From contig JBKQHQ010000147.1 of assembly GCA_052148715.1 (NCBI GenBank), positions 28,151-92,150 on the forward strand: 64,000 nt of DNA. Direction: 5' to 3'. This DNA comes from JBKQHQ01 sp052148715. Its GTDB lineage: Bacteria > Pseudomonadota > Alphaproteobacteria > Rhizobiales > Xanthobacteraceae. Each line of letters begins with the position of its first letter. Within the stretch, counting starts at the first letter, position 1. Positions 53,946 to 62,410 of this stretch are shown here, piece by piece. The notes beneath the pieces were generated by a model. That model was not told the DNA's origin, made no database searches, and saw only the letters and a program-made list of their open reading frames with translations. Both the position numbers and the translations under genes were made by a program.

Positions 53946-54962
53946 TCAGCTTCCGTTCAGCCCGTGGGCTTCCGGGAAGAAGTACTCCCTCCACGAATCC
54001 GGCGCGCTCTTCAGCATTCCGTTGGCGGCCATGAAGCGTGCGAACGTCATGGTGTTTTCCGGCACCATGGTCCAGCGCACCTGCGGGCCGGATACGACGC
54101 GATCAACAAAATCGAGCGGCAACCGCGAATGCGAGTCCTCGATCCACAGCTGGGCGGCCGCGCGCCGGTCCTTGTTGACGATATCGGTAGCCTCCTCTAT
54201 TGCGGCGATCAGCGCCTTGTACAGAAGCGGGTTCTGATCACGGAAGCGCGCCGAGGTCCATGCCAGCGTGAACGAGTGTGGACCGCCCATCACGTCGTAG
54301 GAATTGAGCACGGTTCTGATATCAGGTTTTTCCAGCTGCTGATACTGAAACGGCGGGACGCCGAAAACGAGATCGATCTCGCCGGCCCCGCTGAGCAGCG
54401 CGATCGTTGCATCGGGCGGGGGCAGCGACACCGTCAGCGTGTCGAGCTTAGCGAAGTTTGCGGGACCAAACGTCTTGGCCGCCGCCATCTGCAGCGTGAT
54501 CGCCTGGATCGATATCTTGATCGCCGGAACGGCGATGCGGTCCGTTTCCTTGATATCAGCCAGCGTCTTTATCGAAGGATTGCGCGTGTTGAGCAGAAAC
54601 GGCTGCGAGCTCATCGCGGAAATGCCGCGCACCTCGTTCGGCGTGCCCTTGGTCCGCGACCACAACAGAAGAAGCCCGGGCGGCCCCCCGGCGGCGATGT
54701 CCACGTTGCCTGAGATCAACGCCTCATTGACCGCGATCGGTCCGTTGAATGTGACCCAGGACACTTTGACATCGGCGAGGCCCAGCGCCCGTGCATGCTT
54801 CTCGATCAGCTGCTGGTGTTCCATCACATTGAACTGCAGATAGCCCATGGAGAACTGCCGCGCGAGGCGGATTTCCGCCGCTTGCGCAAGCGAAAGCCCG
54901 GGCCCCGGCAGCACTGCACACGTGACCAGCATCAGGGCGGCAGCGAATCGGCGGTGGCTCAT
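53946..54962 (-). CDS. ABC transporter substrate-binding protein (NMT1/TauA/SsuA type), second receptor
   Basis: A 338-residue periplasmic receptor with a signal peptide (ALMLVTCAVLPGPGLSLAQA). Its fold features include VSWVTFNGPIAVNEALISGNVDIAAGGPPGLL and AVPAIKISIQAITLQMAA. It probably delivers an organosulfonate, nitrile, pyrimidine or aromatic acid-like ligand to the ABC permease encoded upstream. It lies downstream of a different receptor gene of the same operon, so the system may have two ligand specificities. Confidence 0.85.
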   Translation of the reverse strand: MSHRRFAAALMLVTCAVLPGPGLSLAQAAEIRLARQFSMGYLQFNVMEHQQLIEKHARALGLADVKVSWVTFNGPIAVNEALISGNVDIAAGGPPGLLLLWSRTKGTPNEVRGISAMSSQPFLLNTRNPSIKTLADIKETDRIAVPAIKISIQAITLQMAAAKTFGPANFAKLDTLTVSLPPPDATIALLSGAGEIDLVFGVPPFQYQQLEKPDIRTVLNSYDVMGGPHSFTLAWTSARFRDQNPLLYKALIAAIEEATDIVNKDRRAAAQLWIEDSHSRLPLDFVDRVVSGPQVRWTMVPENTMTFARFMAANGMLKSAPDSWREYFFPEAHGLNGS

Positions 54963-55039
54963 ATATCCCCCATGGGAGAGGCGGTTGGCATCGCGATGTC
55001 ACTCTTGCGGCCGACCGACATAGTGGCGCAGCAAAGGCA

Positions 55040-55990
55040 CTATTCCCGCGCGGTCGGCGCGACCACCTCGGCATAGGAATAGATCTGCGGAATGATGCCG
55101 AGGTCCTTGCAGATCTGCTGCGTCCGCTCGACATTGCCGCGGCTGAATTTGCCGTCGCGAGAAAAAATCCTTTCCATCCGGTCGAGCGCGGCCTTGAGAA
55201 CCTCCGGCTTGGCGCCCGGAAACTTCTTTTGCGCCAGCTGCAACGTGCCCTCCTTCTCGCTGTGCAGGTAGTTCAGTGCTTCGGTCAGCGCATCGACGAT
55301 GGCCTGTGCCTCCTTGGGCGATTTTTCCACGAATGCCTTGCTGGTGACGAGCGGCGCCGAGGAGAAGGCATCGAGCTGCGCCGCCACATCGACCACGACG
55401 GTGGCCAATTCTTGCTGCAGGGCGATGGTGATGAAGGGCTCGAACACCATAGCGGCGTCGGCGCGATTGCTCTGCAGCGCGCCGAGAATCTCGCCGCCGC
55501 CGCCGACTGAAACCAGGACCACGTCGCGGTCCGGGTCCATGCCTTGCAGCTTGATGAAATAGCGAGTGAGGATCCACGTCAGCGAGCCGGGGCTGGTAAC
55601 CGCGACGGTCCGGCCCTTGAGATCGGCGACGGACGTGATGTTGCGGTCCTTGCGGCCGATCAACGCGAAGGGGACGCGTTGCAGCTGCGCGAAGAAGAGT
55701 TCCACATCGACGCCTCGCGAGCGCAGCAATCCGACCTCGGGAAAACCTGTTGCGATCAGCTGGACGTCACCGGCGATGTAGGCCTTCATCGCCTCGCCGC
55801 CGCCGCGGCTGGCGATCACGTCGATGTCGACGCCGCGCTTCTTCAAAAATCCTTGCTCCTGCGCGATGAAGATCGGCATCGATTCGAGCGACAACACCGG
55901 CAGCGCGAGCTTAATCTCTTGCGCCGCGGCCAAGCTCGGCCAGACGGCCAGACATGCCAGCACCGCAACAATAGATCCAAAGCGTCGCAT
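55040..55990 (-). CDS. ABC transporter substrate-binding protein (NMT1/TauA type), first receptor
   Basis: A 316-residue receptor with a signal peptide (MRRFGSIVAVLACLAVWPSLAAAQ) and an AGGAG ribosome binding site before the ATG at 55990. Typical NMT1 elements are MPIFIAQEQGFLKKRGVDIDVI, GEAMKAYIAGDVQLIATG and SLTWILTRYFIKLQGMDPD. It directly follows the permease gene (32 bp) and is therefore the main receptor of the transporter. Confidence 0.88.
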   Translation of the reverse strand: MRRFGSIVAVLACLAVWPSLAAAQEIKLALPVLSLESMPIFIAQEQGFLKKRGVDIDVIASRGGGEAMKAYIAGDVQLIATGFPEVGLLRSRGVDVELFFAQLQRVPFALIGRKDRNITSVADLKGRTVAVTSPGSLTWILTRYFIKLQGMDPDRDVVLVSVGGGGEILGALQSNRADAAMVFEPFITIALQQELATVVVDVAAQLDAFSSAPLVTSKAFVEKSPKEAQAIVDALTEALNYLHSEKEGTLQLAQKKFPGAKPEVLKAALDRMERIFSRDGKFSRGNVERTQQICKDLGIIPQIYSYAEVVAPTARE

Positions 55991-56022
55991 GATCACTCCT
56001 CCCCCTTTGTAGTGCCCTTCGG

Positions 56023-56799
56023 TTATTTCTCGTCCGCGAAGCGCCACCGCACGAGGATAGGCCCCAGCGCGTCGATCGCGAAGCTCAAAGCTGCGGCGAA
56101 CAATGCCAAGAGGATAATGCCGAGATAAAGCGTCGGCGTGTCGAGGGTGCCAGACGCGTAGAGGATCATTTGCCCCAGTCCGGCGCGCGAGGCGACGAAT
56201 TCGCCGATGACCGCCCCGATGAGCGCGAGACCCGAGCCGATCTTGAGGCCCGTGTACACGCTCGGCAGGGACGAAGGCACGATGACCTTCCAGAAGATCT
56301 GGTGCCGGCTTGCACCCATGACCCGCAGCGCGTCCACGAGCTCGCGCTCGAGCCTAATCGAGGCAGCGTAGACGGGAATGAACATGGCAAAGAACACGAT
56401 GTAGACGCTGATGCCGATCTTGGAGAGAATGCCCAGCCCGAGCCACAGGATGAACAACGGCGCGATGACGATCACCGGAATGCCGTTGAGCGTCATCAGG
56501 AACGGCTCGAACACCTGCGACAGGATCCGCAGCTGCGGCAGGACGAGGCCGATGCCCATGCCGAGCAGCGAGCCGATCGTGAGGCCGAGCAGGGTCTCAA
56601 GCGCCGTGATGCCGAGATTGCCGAGGAGGGTGCCGTTGGCGAGTTGCAGTCCAAGGACATGGAAGATCTGCGTTGGACTGCTGAAGAATAGCGGGCTCAG
56701 AAAACCCGATCGCATGCCGGCCTCGGCGCCGATGAGAATGACCCCGAGCACCGCGAGGCGGCCGAGCGTGACGAGCAGCGTGTGCCTCGACCACGTCAC
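56023..56799 (-). CDS. ABC transporter permease (SsuC/TauC type)
   Basis: A 258-residue inner-membrane protein with about six helices. The family EAA loop that docks the ATPase reads ELVDALRVMGASRHQIFWKVIVPSSLP (mid-protein), followed by SVYTGLKIGSGLALIGAVIGEF. It overlaps the upstream ATPase gene by 4 bp (56796-56799), so the two are co-translated. Confidence 0.9.
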   Translation of the reverse strand: MTWSRHTLLVTLGRLAVLGVILIGAEAGMRSGFLSPLFFSSPTQIFHVLGLQLANGTLLGNLGITALETLLGLTIGSLLGMGIGLVLPQLRILSQVFEPFLMTLNGIPVIVIAPLFILWLGLGILSKIGISVYIVFFAMFIPVYAASIRLERELVDALRVMGASRHQIFWKVIVPSSLPSVYTGLKIGSGLALIGAVIGEFVASRAGLGQMILYASGTLDTPTLYLGIILLALFAAALSFAIDALGPILVRWRFADEK

Positions 56800-57578
56800 G
56801 CCGCCGCCTCGTTGCTGCCGCTCACGCTGATGTCGAGCGCATTCCAGATGCGCCGGAAATAGGTGGTGAACTCGGTCATGCCCGGGACGTCGGCGACGCT
56901 TGCCGCGGCGCGGCTGAAGGGAACCTCGACGATCTCCTTCACGGTCGCGGGTCGTCGGCTGAGCACGACGATGCGGTCCGCCATCGAGATCGCCTCGGCG
57001 ATGTCGTGGGTGACCAACAGCATCGTGCGCTTGCCCGCGCGGCAGACCTTGACGACGTCGTTCTCGATGACGAGGCGGGTCTGCGCATCGAGGGCAGCGA
57101 ACGGCTCATCGAGCAGCAGGATTTGCGGCTCGAGCGCGATCGTCTGCGCCAGGGCGGCGCGCTTCTGCATTCCGCCCGAGAGGGCATGGGGATATTTCCG
57201 CTCGAAGCCCTCGAGCCCGTACTGCTTGAGCAGCGCGAGCGAACGCGGCCTTCTAACGCGCTTCGGCTCACCGCGGATTTCGAGCCCGAGTTCCACGTTC
57301 TCGAGCACCGACCGCCACGGCAGCAGCGTGCTCTGCTGAAACAGCATCCCGACGGCGCGGCTCGGCCCTGACACCGCCTTGCCGTTGACGAGGACCTCGC
57401 CGGCGCTTGGGTGGCGCAAACCGGACGCGAGGCTCAGCAGCGTCGACTTGCCGCAACCGCTCGGGCCGATCACCGCAACGATCTCGTCCGGCCGGCAGGA
57501 GAACGATACGTCGCTCAAGACCTCCACTCCGGTACGGCGCCCGGCAAATGAAAAGCTGGCGTGGCGAAAATCGAGCAT
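56796..57578 (-). CDS. ABC transporter ATP-binding protein (SsuB/TauB type)
   Basis: A 260-residue ATPase with Walker A GPSGCGKST (residues 38-46), Q-loop LFQQSTLLPW, signature LSGGMQKRAALAQ, Walker B ILLLDEPF and switch His in VTHDIAEAI. It powers the NMT1-type importer and is the first gene of the minus-strand transcript ATPase-permease-receptor-receptor. A palindromic repeat lies just upstream. Confidence 0.93.
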   Translation of the reverse strand: MLDFRHASFSFAGRRTGVEVLSDVSFSCRPDEIVAVIGPSGCGKSTLLSLASGLRHPSAGEVLVNGKAVSGPSRAVGMLFQQSTLLPWRSVLENVELGLEIRGEPKRVRRPRSLALLKQYGLEGFERKYPHALSGGMQKRAALAQTIALEPQILLLDEPFAALDAQTRLVIENDVVKVCRAGKRTMLLVTHDIAEAISMADRIVVLSRRPATVKEIVEVPFSRAAASVADVPGMTEFTTYFRRIWNALDISVSGSNEAAA

Positions 57579-57620
57579 CGGCTAAGCTAACGCACGTCCC
57601 GGTGAGATCGACCGGGGATT

Positions 57621-57852
57621 TTCACCTCTCCCCGCAAGCGGGGAGAGGTCGGGACAAGCGCGCTTTTGCGCTTGTTCCGGGTGAGGGGGACTTTCCGCGA
57701 GTCTGAGCCGGTGGAGGGGCCCCTCACCCGCCATCTTCGCTGGCGCTCAGATGGCGACCTCTCCCCGGGTCGAAGTCGGGTGTTCCCGACTTCGACAAAT
57801 AATAATTGGTCCAAGTCGGAAATATCCGACATGGACGCGGGGAGAGGTGAAG
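57621..57852. repeat. Palindromic intergenic repeat, copy 2, carrying two inserted hairpins
   Basis: This copy matches the element at 8510-8683 through most of its length, including the outer ttcacctctcccc edges and the inner cgctcag/gtgaggggga blocks. Where copy 1 has a small caa loop within its right-hand palindrome, copy 2 has about 60 extra bases made of two 28-nt hairpins, 57769-57796 (12-bp perfect stem) and 57809-57836 (a related, slightly imperfect stem). It separates the ABC operon from the cupin gene. Confidence 0.8.
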
Positions 57853-57883
57853 ATCGACGCGTCAATTTCATCGCCACAAGCCT

Positions 57884-58396
57884 CTAGCGGGCATTGCTGG
57901 TCCCGGTCACGGGCTCGCCGATGCCCAGTGGCTTGGCGTCGATCAAGACGAAGGCAACCCGCGCTCGTTCGTTGCTGCGGTTTACCCAAGCGTGATTGGT
58001 GCCGCGTTGCACCATGACATCGCCGGCCTTGAGCGTGACGGTCGAACAGTCCATGTCCATCTCGATCTGACCGGAGAGGACGATCACATAGTCGATCGTC
58101 TCGGTGCGATGCATGCGAGCGTGGTTGCCGGGCGGAAAATCAATCACCGCGAAGCGGCTGCCATGCGCGGGGGGCGCGGTTCCGAGGATTCGCGCGCCCA
58201 AGTCTTCGACGGCTGTTCCGATGGAAATATCGGCCGGCGTCGTGTCGGTGCACCAAATCATGGTCGAGACGGTGCCGGGGCTCGGAAACTTTGCGTTGGT
58301 CGCCGGGCCATCCATGATCGCTTTGGCGGTGTGCGCGGCATCGTGTCCCGTCACGACACGCCGAATCGGAGGGTAGGCGGGTTTATCGCTGGCCAT
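57884..58396 (-). CDS. Cupin domain protein
   Basis: A 170-residue single-domain cupin. The metal-binding core is FPPGNHARMHRTETIDYVIVLSG-like near residues 87-108 (HxH-type with Glu) and GDVMVQRGTNHAWVNRS in the second motif. It is related to bacterial cupins of the gentisate or quercetin-dioxygenase-like type, but it could be a non-catalytic sugar- or acid-binding member. It follows a creatinase-like gene on the same strand and probably belongs to the same catabolic set. Confidence 0.83.
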   Translation of the reverse strand: MASDKPAYPPIRRVVTGHDAAHTAKAIMDGPATNAKFPSPGTVSTMIWCTDTTPADISIGTAVEDLGARILGTAPPAHGSRFAVIDFPPGNHARMHRTETIDYVIVLSGQIEMDMDCSTVTLKAGDVMVQRGTNHAWVNRSNERARVAFVLIDAKPLGIGEPVTGTSNAR

Positions 58397-58444
58397 TGGT
58401 CTTTAGCCTTTCAGGAGCAAATGACGGGCGGAGGGCCTGACGCC

Positions 58445-59668
58445 TCAAGCCGGCAGGGTCTGGAACTCGATCGGGTAGCCATGCATCCGGCGCGCGCCGG
58501 TTTCAGTGATGGCGATGGTCTCGGCGAACACGCAGCCCGTGCTGCCGCGGTGCCAGCTTGGATCGAACAGATCGATGTTGAAGGCGAACACCATGCCCGG
58601 ACGGAACTCATCGCCGATGGCTTTTAGCGCGCCCTGATCGGCCTTGAGCGCGTGGTGGCGATAGCGCGGGTATTCCAGCGATGCGAGACCGTGGCCGTGA
58701 ATGCCGGTTTCGCAGATGGCGAGCTTGCGCCCCTCGATCACGTCGCGCACCGCGTTCATCGCCTGCGCGATCGGACGGCCAGGCCCGAACAACGCGAGCC
58801 CCTCCTCGTAGGCGGCGAGGCAGCCCGCATAGATCTCGCGTTGCTTCGGCTCCGGATTGCCGACACAGAAGGTGCGCTCGACATGGGTGAAATAGCCGCC
58901 GTATTTCGGGTGGATCTCGCAAATGATCACGTCGTCCCGCTCGATCCGGCGCGTGGTCGGCACGCGGAAGGGGTGCGGGTAGGGATGCCGATCGCAGGCG
59001 AAGAGGAATAACGTCGGCTCTTCCCCACCCCCGGCCAGCATCGCCTCCATCATCCGGCCATACACCTCGCATTCCCGCACGCCGGGCCGCGCCGTTTGGC
59101 GGCACATGTCGAGCATCAGATCGCCGAGCCTTGCCGCGCGATCGAGCATATCGAGCTCCTCCGCGCTCTTGATCGTGCGCACCTTCTCCAGCATGTCGTC
59201 GAGATTCACAAGCTGCGCGCCCGGCAGCAATTCCTTCAAGCGCTCGTAAACGCTGTGCGGCACCCATCCGTCCGGATCGAGCGGGCCCGCGAGGCCATCC
59301 ATGCCGATGCGGCCTGATTGCAGACCCATCTCGTGCAGGCGGCGGGCGACCGTGTCGGCCCAAGTTCCCTGCCGCGGCCGGATGTCGGCGACCCAGTCCT
59401 GGGCGCTGCGCCATCCCTCGAGAAATGTCGGCATCTGGACGAAGGAGGTCGGCTCGCCGGTCAGCGGAAAGACCAGCACGTTGAACTCGGCATTGCCGCC
59501 GATCGGACAGAGATAGCGGGCGTTCGCCGTGCAAAAATCCCACATCAGCGGCCAGCCCCACAGCACGATCGCATCGAGCTCGCGCGCGTGCATTTGCGCC
59601 CGCACCGCGGCCCAACGGCGATCCCGTTCGCGCAGCGAAAGGGACGGCAGCTCCAGACGGTCGCGCAT
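58445..59668 (-). CDS. M24-fold protein, creatinase-like, metal ligands not conserved
   Basis: A 407-residue pita-bread-fold protein. The ATG at 59668 is chosen for its GGAGG ribosome binding site. Compared with metal-dependent M24 peptidases, most ligand positions are changed: IICEIHPKYGGYFTHVERTF has Glu and His where two Asp are needed, FAFNIDLF lacks the Glu, and GCVFAETIAI has Ala at the last site. The His of GHGLASLEYP and the Glu in VERTF remain. That pattern resembles creatinase, which has the same fold but uses no metal. It may hydrolyse a guanidino- or amide compound. The neighbouring M24 gene at 50979 keeps all ligands. Confidence 0.82.
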   Translation of the reverse strand: MRDRLELPSLSLRERDRRWAAVRAQMHARELDAIVLWGWPLMWDFCTANARYLCPIGGNAEFNVLVFPLTGEPTSFVQMPTFLEGWRSAQDWVADIRPRQGTWADTVARRLHEMGLQSGRIGMDGLAGPLDPDGWVPHSVYERLKELLPGAQLVNLDDMLEKVRTIKSAEELDMLDRAARLGDLMLDMCRQTARPGVRECEVYGRMMEAMLAGGGEEPTLFLFACDRHPYPHPFRVPTTRRIERDDVIICEIHPKYGGYFTHVERTFCVGNPEPKQREIYAGCLAAYEEGLALFGPGRPIAQAMNAVRDVIEGRKLAICETGIHGHGLASLEYPRYRHHALKADQGALKAIGDEFRPGMVFAFNIDLFDPSWHRGSTGCVFAETIAITETGARRMHGYPIEFQTLPA

Positions 59669-59760
59669 GTCGATTCCTCCCCGGAGCATCGTTCCGATCA
59701 GGTTGCCTCTGAGCGTGCTCCAGATTCGTATGTTTGGTCGTATCTTCTACGGCAAAGCGG

Positions 59761-60771
59761 TCACACGGGTACCAGCTTCATCTGCTCGAGGGTCGCGCGG
59801 CCATAGATGCTGTAGGGATTGCCGAGCGACTCCATGACCTCGAAATGGTTGTAGCCCTCGGCGACGCTGAGCGTCGCTGTCTTGCCCGCAGCCTTGATCG
59901 CCGCGGCGAAGTCCCGATTTTGCCGCTGGAATTCCGGCGTTTCCCATGTGCCATAGACCACGCTCACCGGGGCGACAAGCTGGTCGAGGTGGCGCTGTGA
60001 GCTGAACGCTTGCTCGATGGCGTCGGTGAACTTCACATAGTTGGAGCGCGCGGAGAGCCGCACCGGCTTGAGGTCGTACATGCCGCTCGCGCACACGCCG
60101 CCCTTGATGATGGTCGGCGGAAGGTTGAACTCCTTCTCCCAATCCGTGGTCAGCAGGACCCCGGTCAGATGCCCGCCGGAGGAGTGCCCGCACACATACA
60201 GCCGCTCCGGGTCGCCGCCGAAGCTTCGCGCGTTTCGATAGGCCCAGGCGACGCCGCGCCGCACCTGCTCCACCATCGGCGCGAGGTCGCCTTGCGCGTC
60301 GATGACGTTGATGAAATCGAGCACCACGTAATGCGCGCCGGCGTTGACGAAGGTTTCCGCTGCAAAGGCGTAGTCCTTCGCCAAGCCGCCGCGCCAAGCG
60401 CCGCCGTGGATGAAGACGAGCACCGGCGCGTTCGCCGCCTTGGTAGCGAAGACGTCAAGCCCCTCGATCGCCGATGGCCCATAGGCAAATCGCTGCGGCG
60501 GACCGAGCCGGGCGCGCACCAATTCGCTGTTTCTCGCGCACCGTGCAAGAATCTGATCGCGGTTCGGTGCATAGACGGCTTGCGTGTAGGCATCGTCGAG
60601 CTCGTTCTGATCGAGGTCGAGCCACACGCGCGGCCCCTTCTCACGCGCCGGCCGCGCCGGTTGCTGCGCCAAGGCGCCGCCGCCCGCGACGACAACCGCA
60701 CCCGCCGCGCCGCTGCCCACGAGGGCGCGCCGCGTGACCTGGTCGCGACGGGATGGTCCGTCCTGCTGCAC
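59761..60771 (-). CDS. Exported alpha/beta hydrolase (carboxylesterase or formamidase-like)
   Basis: A 336-residue serine hydrolase. The N-terminus SRRDQVTRRALVGSGAAG looks like a twin-arginine signal, suggesting export of a folded enzyme. The oxyanion motif HGGAW (122-126) and nucleophile motif GHSSGG (S197) are typical of the kynurenine-formamidase/HSL-like group. The catalytic His is probably in the GYNHFEVMES segment near the end. It lies 26 bp downstream of an epimerase gene on the same strand. Confidence 0.85.
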   Translation of the reverse strand: MQQDGPSRRDQVTRRALVGSGAAGAVVVAGGGALAQQPARPAREKGPRVWLDLDQNELDDAYTQAVYAPNRDQILARCARNSELVRARLGPPQRFAYGPSAIEGLDVFATKAANAPVLVFIHGGAWRGGLAKDYAFAAETFVNAGAHYVVLDFINVIDAQGDLAPMVEQVRRGVAWAYRNARSFGGDPERLYVCGHSSGGHLTGVLLTTDWEKEFNLPPTIIKGGVCASGMYDLKPVRLSARSNYVKFTDAIEQAFSSQRHLDQLVAPVSVVYGTWETPEFQRQNRDFAAAIKAAGKTATLSVAEGYNHFEVMESLGNPYSIYGRATLEQMKLVPV

Positions 60772-60797
60772 TCTCTCCTCCGAAATGGCGTCGCGGA

Positions 60798-61760
60798 CTA
60801 TGCCGCGAGCCGCCGCAGCGTCGCAAGATAGTCGATGATGCCGTGCTCGAGATCGTATTGCGGCTCGAAGCCGAGCTCGGCTCGCGCGCGCGAGATGTCG
60901 TAGATGCCGTGCGCCGGGTAGGGCATGCCGAGGAAGTTGAGCCCGGGCCCGATCCTGATGTCCGCGTTCGGAATATGGCGTCGCAGGACGGTCGCGAAGT
61001 CGTTCAGCGTCTGGCCGACACCGCTGCCGATATTGAATACCCGGTTTGTGAGCTTGCCGGCGGTGGTCGCCAAATAGATGCCGAGCGCGGAGTCTTTGTT
61101 GTAGATGAAGTCGTCTTTTTCCTCGCCGCCTTGCGGATGATGGAATGGCAGGCCGTGAAAGGGATTCTCGACGATTTGGCTGGTGACGCCCATCTTTCCG
61201 TGGCGCGTGGTCTTGCCCGGACCATAGGTCGTCGCAAAGCGCAGGATGACGACGTCGATGCCCATGTTCTCGGCGTAGTAGATGCCGGCATGCTCACCCA
61301 TGAGCTTTGCCGAATCGTAGATGCGTTTGGGATTCTTCGGCATGTCCTCCGGCATCGGCCGGTACTTTGGAAATCCGTGCTCGCCGAGGACGGGGCCGTA
61401 CACGCCCTTGGCGCTCGTATAGACGACGCGCCGCACGTCCATGAGTCGCGCTGCCTCAAGGACATTGATCATGCCCATGACGTTCACCTGCACGCTCAGC
61501 GCAGGATTGGCTTGCGAGACTGCACCGACGAAGGCCGCCGCGTGGACGACATGCGTCACCTTGTGGCGCTTGATGACGTCAAGGAAGCGCGGCAGGTCGA
61601 GCACATCGCCGAGCTCGATATCGACGCGGTCGAGGATGTCGGCGAGGAGCTTTTCGTCACGGTGCCGGGCATAGATCAGCGGCCGATGGCCCTCCTGCAC
61701 GAACTTCCGGCTCGTCTCGGCGCCGATGACACCCATGCCGCCCGTGATCAGCACCCGCAT
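60798..61760 (-). CDS. NAD-dependent epimerase/dehydratase (extended SDR)
   Basis: A 320-residue SDR enzyme with the Rossmann motif TGGMGVIG (6-13) and the active-site Y148/K152 pair in IYDSAKLMGE. A strong GGAGG ribosome binding site precedes the ATG at 61760. It likely epimerises or reduces a nucleotide sugar or small hydroxy acid. It is the first gene of the 61760-to-57884 minus-strand series and is divergent from the ECF42 module. Confidence 0.87.
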   Translation of the reverse strand: MRVLITGGMGVIGAETSRKFVQEGHRPLIYARHRDEKLLADILDRVDIELGDVLDLPRFLDVIKRHKVTHVVHAAAFVGAVSQANPALSVQVNVMGMINVLEAARLMDVRRVVYTSAKGVYGPVLGEHGFPKYRPMPEDMPKNPKRIYDSAKLMGEHAGIYYAENMGIDVVILRFATTYGPGKTTRHGKMGVTSQIVENPFHGLPFHHPQGGEEKDDFIYNKDSALGIYLATTAGKLTNRVFNIGSGVGQTLNDFATVLRRHIPNADIRIGPGLNFLGMPYPAHGIYDISRARAELGFEPQYDLEHGIIDYLATLRRLAA

Positions 61761-61934
61761 TGCTTTCCTCCGCGCCGCCCCGGCTATTGACCCAATACCA
61801 TTTGCCGGTTGGCGGTGTGGCCTAAGGGAAGCCGTTTTCCGTACGCGAATCAATGCTTTCGGTCGGTTGGGCGCTATGCCAGAGTCGCGCGACGCGCGAG
61901 GGTCGAGATTTTTTTGCCGAAGCGGCGCCGCCGA

Positions 61935-61961
61935 TGTCGATTTGGCAGCGCCTTGCTCGAC
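61935..61961 (+). promoter_or_regulatory. Candidate ECF42-type promoter
   Basis: TGTCGA at 61935-61940 is followed after exactly 17 bases by CGAC at 61958-61961. As I recall, ECF42 sigma factors recognise TGTCGA at -35 and CGA/TC at -10. It lies 43 bp before the DGPF/YciI gene and should make the module autoregulated. Confidence 0.6.
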
Positions 61962-62003
61962 TGAAGGGCGGCGAATGACGCCGATCAGCCGAAGGAGACC
62001 ACC

Positions 62004-62357
62004 ATGCAGTATCTGTTGCTCATCTACGGGAACGAGGCCGAGTGGGCCCACGCGCGCGCGGAGGCCGGCACCAAGGGAATGTCGGACGCATACCGCGTCT
62101 TCACCCAGTCCATCATCCAAAGCGGGAATTTCAAGGCCGGCGATGCGCTGAAACCGACGTCGACGGCCACCACCGTGCGGGTGCGCGGCGGCAAGACGCT
62201 GACGACCGACGGCCCCTTCGCCGAGACCCGCGAGCAGCTCGGCGGCTATTATCTCATCGAGGCGAAGGACCTTGACGAAGCGATCGCCATCGCGGCGCGC
62301 GTCCCCTCGGCCACGAACGGCTCGATCGAGGTTCGGCCGGTGATGGTCTACGAGTAG
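62004..62357 (+). CDS. DGPF/YciI-like domain protein (YCII-related)
   Basis: A 117-residue ferredoxin-like-fold protein with the motif TTDGPFAETREQLGGYYLIEAKDLDEA, the DGPF signature. It begins MQYLLLIYGNEAEWA. DGPF proteins are the typical partners and targets of ECF42 sigma factors; their biochemical role is not established. The sigma gene follows 53 bp downstream. Confidence 0.9.
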   Translation: MQYLLLIYGNEAEWAHARAEAGTKGMSDAYRVFTQSIIQSGNFKAGDALKPTSTATTVRVRGGKTLTTDGPFAETREQLGGYYLIEAKDLDEAIAIAARVPSATNGSIEVRPVMVYE

Positions 62358-62410
62358 CGGCACCGCCGCGCCCCCAGCGGCAAGTGCGGTTAACGCGGTG
62401 AGGGTGCGGC

